From Stratiolaelaps scimitus (Eukaryota; Arthropoda; Arachnida; Mesostigmata; Laelapidae), in NCBI GenBank assembly GCA_019614645.1, contig JABWDB010000007.1, positions 10,057,501 through 10,121,500 of the forward strand: a DNA stretch of 64,000 nucleotides, written 5' to 3'. A model generated the notes under the pieces. That model saw nothing but the letters and a program-made list of their open reading frames with translations. It was not told the origin of the DNA and made no database searches. Below, piece by piece: positions 57,277 to 64,000 of the stretch. The position numbers were made by a program, and so were the translations under genes. The stretch's first letter is position 1. Each line of letters begins with the position of its first letter.

Positions 57277-58580
57277 CAATTTTGTGGGCATTGTTTCGTA
57301 GTGAGAGATTGGAACGAGCCATTATGTTCAGTGAGAACTCGCTTATAAAAGTAAACACTTAGAAAAGGAAGCGGCTTACCGATGACGCCTAGGGCAATTC
57401 CTATGGAGGAAATCCTCGGAACGGGTCGCATATGAAATCAGGATATTATGTATGGGGGAACCAGCTCTATATATATATATATATATATCTATTTTTAACT
57501 TCACATATTTTTTGGTGGGCAATAAACAAATTGCGATTGTCTTTTGCAAAGTTATGTCGATGCATTCTATGTAACGCGAATTAGTTGCTAATCAGCTTCG
57601 TCTGCCTTTCGGACAGCTGTTCTCTGTCTAACTACTGCTATGAATTCGATCAACAGCAGAGCTGAACAAAGGCATCGAATCATTACATTATAGTTATTTT
57701 AACGAGTGTTGAAGATCAAATCTGTGTGTCAGTGTTGAAAGAAACTGTTCAACAGAACCTCGTATGAACTAACGGTAGATATAAACACCGAAATTATAAC
57801 TAAAATAAATAAATAACTAAAGTTCATGCGTGTCTGTGAACATTTTCTAATTTGTTCTAACATGTTTTTGCTGTACTGCGACTATTTTAGCTAATTAAGA
57901 TGTTAAAATGCGATTACCTTCCGACAGGCGAACGCGTGCAATCGGTCTCAGTGCAGACATCTCATAGTACATATTGTTAATCTGATCGGACCCAAGGTTG
58001 TCGTGGGTGCACATAAGGCATACAATACATTCACAGCTCAGTATTTTATTATGTCGAAGTTTCTTATACGTATATACATCCATTTCAATTTGCCGTCTAC
58101 GCTAACCGGCGGATATAACGATATATCGTAAGGTCATTGTCGACTCGCTTATTGTATGCGTACCACTCGTTAATCACTATTTAGATATGTATCGTATGTG
58201 AATATAATAATATGTCGTCTATCCTATGTATTTCCTATGGCTGTATTGGAAACATAGATTAATCTTTTGGGTGGCCACTAACGACTTGCTCCTATTCTAA
58301 GTGCCGCTTTACGTAGCGCGACAATTACGTGTCAGCTAGTCAGAATTGAAACTCATTGACCTGTTTCAGTCTTGCTCGTCGTCTGACTAAGACTATTCTC
58401 GAACGAAATGAGAAGGCGGCCGTCACCCAGCACTCAAGACACTCGCTTGGCTCCGTATAGCTGTGGTCATAGAAGTACCGAGGGCTCATTGTCAATGAAG
58501 TATGACCCGTCGGCTTGTTTCGGCCATCAATCGAATAGCTGATGGGCGAGTCAATAGCGGGGTGTCGTAGGCTCAACTGA
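57277..58580. other. No gene; (TA)n tract
   Basis: (TA)n at about 57,468-57,488 and a 12-bp palindrome ACGATATATCGT at about 58,119-58,130. No coding signal was recognised. Confidence 0.4.
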
Positions 58581-59420
58581 ACCATCATCATCACCATCAG
58601 CCACAGCCGCAACAAGCGTTTGTCCGCTTCGAAGCCTCACAGTGGTTCGTCAGCGGTCTGTCGCTGCATCGTTCGCCCGCACCCAACTCCCGCCGCCACC
58701 GCCGCCGCAGTTGCCGACGTAAACGTTTCATCCTCCGCTGCAGCGCGCGCGCCCATCGAACCGAACGGGATGGGGAGACATGGAGACTGAGAGAGAGAGC
58801 GAGAGAGAGAGAGCAAGAGTTCGTTAGCGTACGATTTACATCTTTGATTTGAATTTGAACGGCTTGCGGCGAAACCCAGGCGAAACCCACCCAACGGACG
58901 GGGGCAGTGGCTAATGGTGACCACCACAAATTCGCGACGACTTGCAGCATGAAAGTCATCATGAAAAGGGCGGCTCACCGGCAGCGAACAATCGATAGCC
59001 TGTCTGTCAACTGCGGCAAAACGCCGCTACAAGCGCATCCGCAAGCAGCGCGTACGAGATTGTCTCCCTTGTGTGAATCTGTTAACTGGGAGGTGCTATT
59101 GGCACCATGTGTTCGTGTTAGCGCTGGGGCGGCAGCGGCTGCCGCTGTTATTGTTGTCGAAGGCAGTCGTCGCTGTCGATCGTTCGATTCGCATATGTCC
59201 AGTGCGGGAGATATACTAACGCCCTCACTGTGTTCTATTCGATTGAGTTGTATTTAATAGACTGGTATCGAAGCTTGGCCGTACTGCGACACGTGCAGCA
59301 CGTTTCATGTAAAACGTCCATACTTCAACGGCCGTTATCTAACGTAGGTTGCCGGCGGAGCCTTCAACTGAGCGCACACTCGAGGAGCCGGTTCGGTCTT
59401 CATTGTACCGCGTTTACAGT
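58580..59420. other. GC-rich island with GA and GCC tracts
   Basis: (CGC)n at about 58,690-58,707, CGCGCGCGC at about 58,743-58,752 and (GA)n at about 58,789-58,814 lie here. A 7-bp hairpin GCGGCAG/CTGCCGC with a 3-nt loop lies at 59,129-59,145. Frames of 113-121 codons overlap on both strands and read the repeats as low-complexity protein. Confidence 0.4.
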
Positions 59421-62400
59421 TCTGAAATTGGCGTAATAAATATAAACCCTCGCAAGCGTCACTAAAATCGTTAACATTCATAACGCCTTGCCTAAACGCT
59501 CTTGTCAATAATTATCGAAAAATATCGAAGGTAATTTATATTTATGTATTATAGTTGTACAGATGCAATGGCCTACTCGCAATAACAGAGATTTTGTATT
59601 GCGGCTCCTGTTAAAGCAAGCCCCAGCGCAACGATATGAGAGTTGCAGTAAGGCCTGCGGATCCTTCAACGTCAACGGATCTCGGAAAGCGCTCAATTGG
59701 CGCCTTTGGTTGCACTCCTTTATACTTTCTGCTAGTGTTTTTTGTTTCGCTTATTTTTTTGTCCCAAGTCCAGAAGGCGCTCTTCTGACAGCAAGAGTTT
59801 GCGCCCTTCAAATGCTGCAGTGGTGTCCACACCCAGCAACAATTTCTGTCCCGATGCCGGGACTCAGGGAGACATTTTTCGCAAAGTCAATTTCTCTACG
59901 TTGTAACGGCTATGTCGAAAGCCCGGCACGGAAGTATCGCAGAGAATAGACTGAACAATAGAAGGTTGCCCTCGTCAGCAATTGTATCGCGCCTTGCCTG
60001 ATGGGCTGGTACACTTCGTCGTTAAGTGGTACGTAGTCATTTCAGGACATTCGATTGCTGCTTGTCCATGAATCCACACCTGCAGTGGATTCCTTTGTCC
60101 TGCTTGGTACGAAAGTGCAGGAATAGAATCGGCCTCCGGAAAGAGCGCACTGGTAGTGGAGTCGCCCATCACTCTAGCAAAATTACCTCGAGCACTTTTT
60201 CAAGTAGGGTCCCTATATACTCCAATAATTAAAAAAAGGTACCAGTCAAGTTTCCCTTCTGGAAACATATATCATTTATATCTATATTATAAGAAGTTAA
60301 CAATAGCCGTCGTGATAATACAACACAGGCAGAGGTGATGTGATACAACTATTATGCTCTTAACTATACCGCTATTTGGGTGCTAATTTAGCATTACGAA
60401 TGAATAACAAAGGAGCGGGCCACACTGTTCGACTCTCGTGTGCATAATAATTGGGAGAGCATAATTTCCGTTATGTCACGTTGTCTGTTTCGCATACGCT
60501 GAACATGGTCACTTATGAGGAGTGCCTTTTTTCCTTTGAAAAAAAGGCAACCTTAATTTGTTTGGCCAGAACTCATAATTTCTCTATCACAAGTGGAATG
60601 TTTTTGCTAAATATGAAATTAGCACTTCTCGATGGTGGCGTCTTAGGCGCGTAGTAGTAGTAGTACCATAATGCGATACAATGTACAAATCAAGCTCATG
60701 CGGAATTGCTAGAAAATTAGGGTCTACATTTTTATATATGGCCACCTTCGACTGCCATATAACACTTGAACTTTATATCATAATAATTGTAATAAAACCA
60801 AATATATTTACTAATTTAAAACGGTAAAACCACGCATGTGCAAGTAGCAATGCGCCAATTTGTGTAGATATGCGTAGATCTACTGCAGCTGTGAATTTCA
60901 TAAGTCGTAGTCAATGTGGGCTTGTTTGAAATTGGTGAAGTCTGTCAGAACATCGAGGATGACCATAGACGGCGCCTTTTGCTCAACTACCTGACATCTA
61001 CCTACACACACAGACGCACAAAGACGGCGGGGCTTCGTCCGTTCGTTCGCTTCGACCTTTGTGGGATGTGTGGAACAAGCGGAGTGACGGTCAGGGAAAT
61101 GTTCTGCGAAAATCGTGGACCGCAACGCACTCTGGCAAATCTGTCACACGGAATTTAGTGCTTGATTGCGAAGTGACTGCGGCCCCCCATTCTTAAGACG
61201 CGATGGTTGTACAACCTCACCCTGGGTTTGCAGATTTGCAGGCAGGCCATTACACAATACGCGGTTCGACAAACGCACTCTACAGAGCTTTGGGAAGCGC
61301 CCGTTCCAGGAGCCGCTTTCCGAAACGCTTCCAATCGTCTGAACGATTGTCAGTCGGGCGGCTTGCCACGAGGTGGGCTTCGTCCCTGTGCCATTGCCGG
61401 CTTACCACCAATCTAACTACGTTTGAAGCTTGATAAGGTAATCCTTATCCGCTGCCACCCTACGGGGTACATTCGAATGAAATCTCGACGACCTGCACGT
61501 TTAACCGCAGTCTGCGTAATTCGTCCAAAACACAGCATGAAAGGATCCTAGCCGTATCTATGCTGGACTTCGAGATAAAATATTGACTATCAACTTGAGC
61601 ACTCCTGGCCAGTATTGCATAGACACTGATCGCATGGGAAACCCATATCAGGTGAGCCTTCCATGATGTCTTTCGAATTGATGCTGCATTTCGTGCGGCG
61701 GTGGCGGTGACATGGGGTATGTGCCGTGATGCCGAGTCCAGGGAGTTCCCTTTTCCAATCCACCATACACACAACGTTCACCAAGGGTCATATATCTTTA
61801 TCGTCCCTTGGATATTTAAAGAATAATTAAACGATTTCCACCTTCAAAATGGGTCAACAGGCTGGCCGAAATACGGCACACGCGGCCCAAGTTCTAAATG
61901 ATTTCGCTTCGGGTCGATCCAAGACAATACAAGTTTCAGTGATTCTCACTAAAAGACGTACGCGTTTAGCCGTAGTATGTATAACGAGCCTCGACTGCGT
62001 GTCCCAATTTATTTATGGTAGCGGCTCAACGAGCATCGGTGGTCGATCATGATGTATTTGCCCCTGGGACGTTCAGATTCGCTTCAGCGTAGCGTTAAGC
62101 TGCCTTTGCGACCTCCTCGTAAATTGCTTTCGTGGAGGCTTTTCGCGCTTCAGTGATGTCAGATCGTTCGTTTTCTATCTACCTGACAATCAATTACGGA
62201 TGAACAGGCTACATTTAATACATTGGCTATATTACGGATTGGCAATGAAAAAAAAACTCGGATATGACGGTCATTTCGGATAAGCGTTTCTCGTACAGCA
62301 GGCACAATGTTCATTTACGGTATTAGTTTCAAAATTATTCTGATGCTGTCGTCTTATCGAATGAGCAATGTTTTCAGTTCACAGTTAGCTAGCTCCTTCC

Positions 62401-63090
62401 ATCATTGCCTAAAACTAACCATCAAATGTTGTTTTAGTGGGATGGAGTTGATCGAAAGTATTACTCGAACCCTTTTTCGCACCTCCTCCAGGGGCCGCAG
62501 GTCTCTGAGGTTAAGGCGCACTTTAAATGTACATAGGTCGGCATGGGTACAAATTGACGTATCACAGCCGTTCGTACGACAATGCAATGTATAGATCGTC
62601 ATTTCGTTTCCAATGTATTATTCATAGTGGCCCACCGCAAGGACCGGATCAGCACTGTGCCAGCCTCTGTATCGATCACTACAACATGCTATATCTTTCG
62701 GACTACAAATAATAATCATATATAGTTACGCATAAACTGTTGAGTAGGTCCACCGGATGAGTACCCGATACCAGGTGGAAGGCCACGGTTGTATACTAGC
62801 CCGAAGGAAAGACTCCCTGGGCGAAAAGTGTACTTGAAGGAAACGAGAAGGCATCCGAAGGGGCGGATCAAGGGTATATCTACTCGGACTGTACGTACTT
62901 CGAGAAATGTATTGCTGCTGCCAAGGGGGCGGGGGCATGATGGATAGGTGGTTGAAGCAATGTGCGACAGAGAAACTCCCTGTTGGGCTGCTAACTTTGG
63001 CGGTCAAAAGAGGAAGAGGCTTTCTTGTTGTTCTCTGTAGCCTTGCTATGCACATGCTACCATATACTTGATACATCCCTCGTTGGCCTC
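59421..63090. other. No gene recognised
   Basis: Mixed AT-leaning DNA. It includes a 9-bp hairpin GCCTTTTTT/AAAAAAGGC at 60,524-60,548, a 7-bp hairpin GATAAGG/CCTTATC at 61,432-61,449 and another, CCAAGGG/CCCTTGG, at 61,781-61,811. Frames of up to 128 codons have no domain. Confidence 0.35.
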
Positions 63091-63096
63091 CTCTCA

Positions 63097-63146
63097 GTGC
63101 CACTAACGCTTGTGGAATATATATATATATATAGAGTTAGTAGCAC
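63097..63146. repeat. Inverted repeat flanking a (TA)n core
   Basis: GTGCCACTAAC (63,097-63,107) and GTTAGTAGCAC (63,136-63,146) pair at 10 of 11 positions, with (TA)n between them. The arrangement is the same as at 42,376-42,422. Confidence 0.65.
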
Positions 63147-63188
63147 CGAAAGGAAATAAAGGCGAACAAGGCGAAAGCAGCACATACA

Positions 63189-63234
63189 GTATATATATAT
63201 ATATATATTGTATTCCATATATATATATATATAT
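63189..63234. repeat. Paired (TA)n tracts
   Basis: Two TA runs (63,189-63,208 and 63,217-63,234) are separated by TGTATTCC. A third lies at about 63,797-63,829. Confidence 0.9.
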
Positions 63235-64000
63235 ACACTATCTCATCTGACGCTACAGCTTTTTCCTTTACCAAGTTTGCCGGGCGACCAAAGTTGGGTC
63301 AAGGCTTACATATGCTGTCATAAATACGATATTTCATTTGGTAGTAATATATAGTCTAGTAGGTAATATTATCAGTACTATGGCAGGTACTTTACATGAG
63401 GCATCTTTTTAGGCAACGAGGCAACATGCGCAACCGGAGCCAAAATTGAAAATGCACATAAGTGAGACTTGTAGCAATTATATTATACCTTTGAATAAAG
63501 TGTTTGTTATTATAATAGACAAACCTGTATTTGCAGCATTGTCCATCCTTGAATGTGAGCTATACTTAAGAATCAATCTCCCTTTGGACGTCTTATTGGC
63601 ACCTTCCACGAGAGCTGTTTGTTTGTAATGCTGTTGCTACGTATGCGACGCCTTACTGCAGGGCAAACGCGACTCAAAGGTTTGTTTGAGTCATTATCAT
63701 CATCCTTCAGATCGTCTTTATTATCAGCATTTATTTTTGTGACATAGTCGTTTCACAGATATGACGTCTATCCTAGCTGAAGTATCTCATTAGGTGATAT
63801 ATATTATATATATATATATATCTATATATACAACATCGCTTTCTAATACGCACACGAAGGATCTGCGATATCCGAAGCGTCAGAGGCATTGATTGCTTCT
63901 CAACATTGAGATGCAACCTTGTCGGGTTCGGAGACTTTGTCCTGGTACAGCCTATTCCTGCTAAACGCAGCGAACGAGCAGCCGGATGCGTTCATCCTTC
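63235..64000. other. No gene recognised
   Basis: AT-rich end of the window; the only structure is the (TA)n tract near 63,800. Confidence 0.4.

Noticed and set aside
1..64000. CRISPR array, operon, phage or bacterial defence system
   Set aside because: No regularly spaced direct repeats with unique spacers, no dense same-strand genes and no ribosome-binding-site-led frames; the sequence behaves as eukaryotic noncoding DNA throughout.

Overview
The window looks like animal nuclear DNA, most likely from an arthropod, with no convincing complete protein-coding gene. The reasons are: (1) stops are dense in all six frames and the longest open frames (about 150-200 codons) have the composition of simple repeats or GC-rich noncoding DNA; (2) (TA)n, (GA)n and (CAG)n-type microsatellites are very frequent; (3) decayed non-LTR retrotransposons and tRNA-derived SINEs are scattered on both strands; (4) there is no operon-like packing, rRNA or intact tRNA. 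A mite or tick genome would fit, but I cannot fix the taxon from the sequence.

Layout. AT-leaning, feature-poor DNA alternates with GC-richer islands of 0.5-1.5 kb carrying CAG/CTG, CGG/CCG and GA repeats (about 4.2-5.2, 9.0-9.7, 10.6-11.4, 15.2-16.3, 20.4-21.3, 22.9-24.1, 36.1-37.5, 44.0-45.3, 47.2-48.6, 52.3-53.7 and 58.6-59.4 kb). The islands are the best places to look for promoters, enhancers or untranslated exons, but I found no splice-bounded coding exon in them.

Mobile DNA. Three reverse-transcriptase remnants of non-LTR (LINE) elements are recognisable at 0.42-0.60, 7.9-8.6 and 45.87-46.41 kb. A probable LINE 3' end lies at 56.2-56.5 kb (minus strand) and a short copia-like reverse-transcriptase piece at 31.3-31.5 kb (minus strand). 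All are broken by stops or frameshifts, and two have lost an aspartate of the YADD box. Comparing the window with itself gives at least three repeat families that I do not recognise. SINE family 1 (14.6, 50.1 and 56.1 kb) has a tRNA-like head, a conserved body and a TTTACC tail. SINE family 2 is at 18.9 and 33.4 kb. A third family of about 95 bp is at 26.1 and 43.9 kb.

Structure. Several inverted repeats stand out from chance hairpins. The most interesting are a 54-nt hairpin at 22,077-22,130 whose imperfections are mostly G-U pairs on one strand, a 73-nt hairpin at 28,952-29,024 with 25-bp arms, and a 71-nt hairpin at 44,735-44,805 with a perfect 13-bp GC-rich stem. The first two have the dimensions of microRNA precursors, but nothing in the sequence proves transcription. 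I found no prokaryote-type system, CRISPR array or gene cluster.
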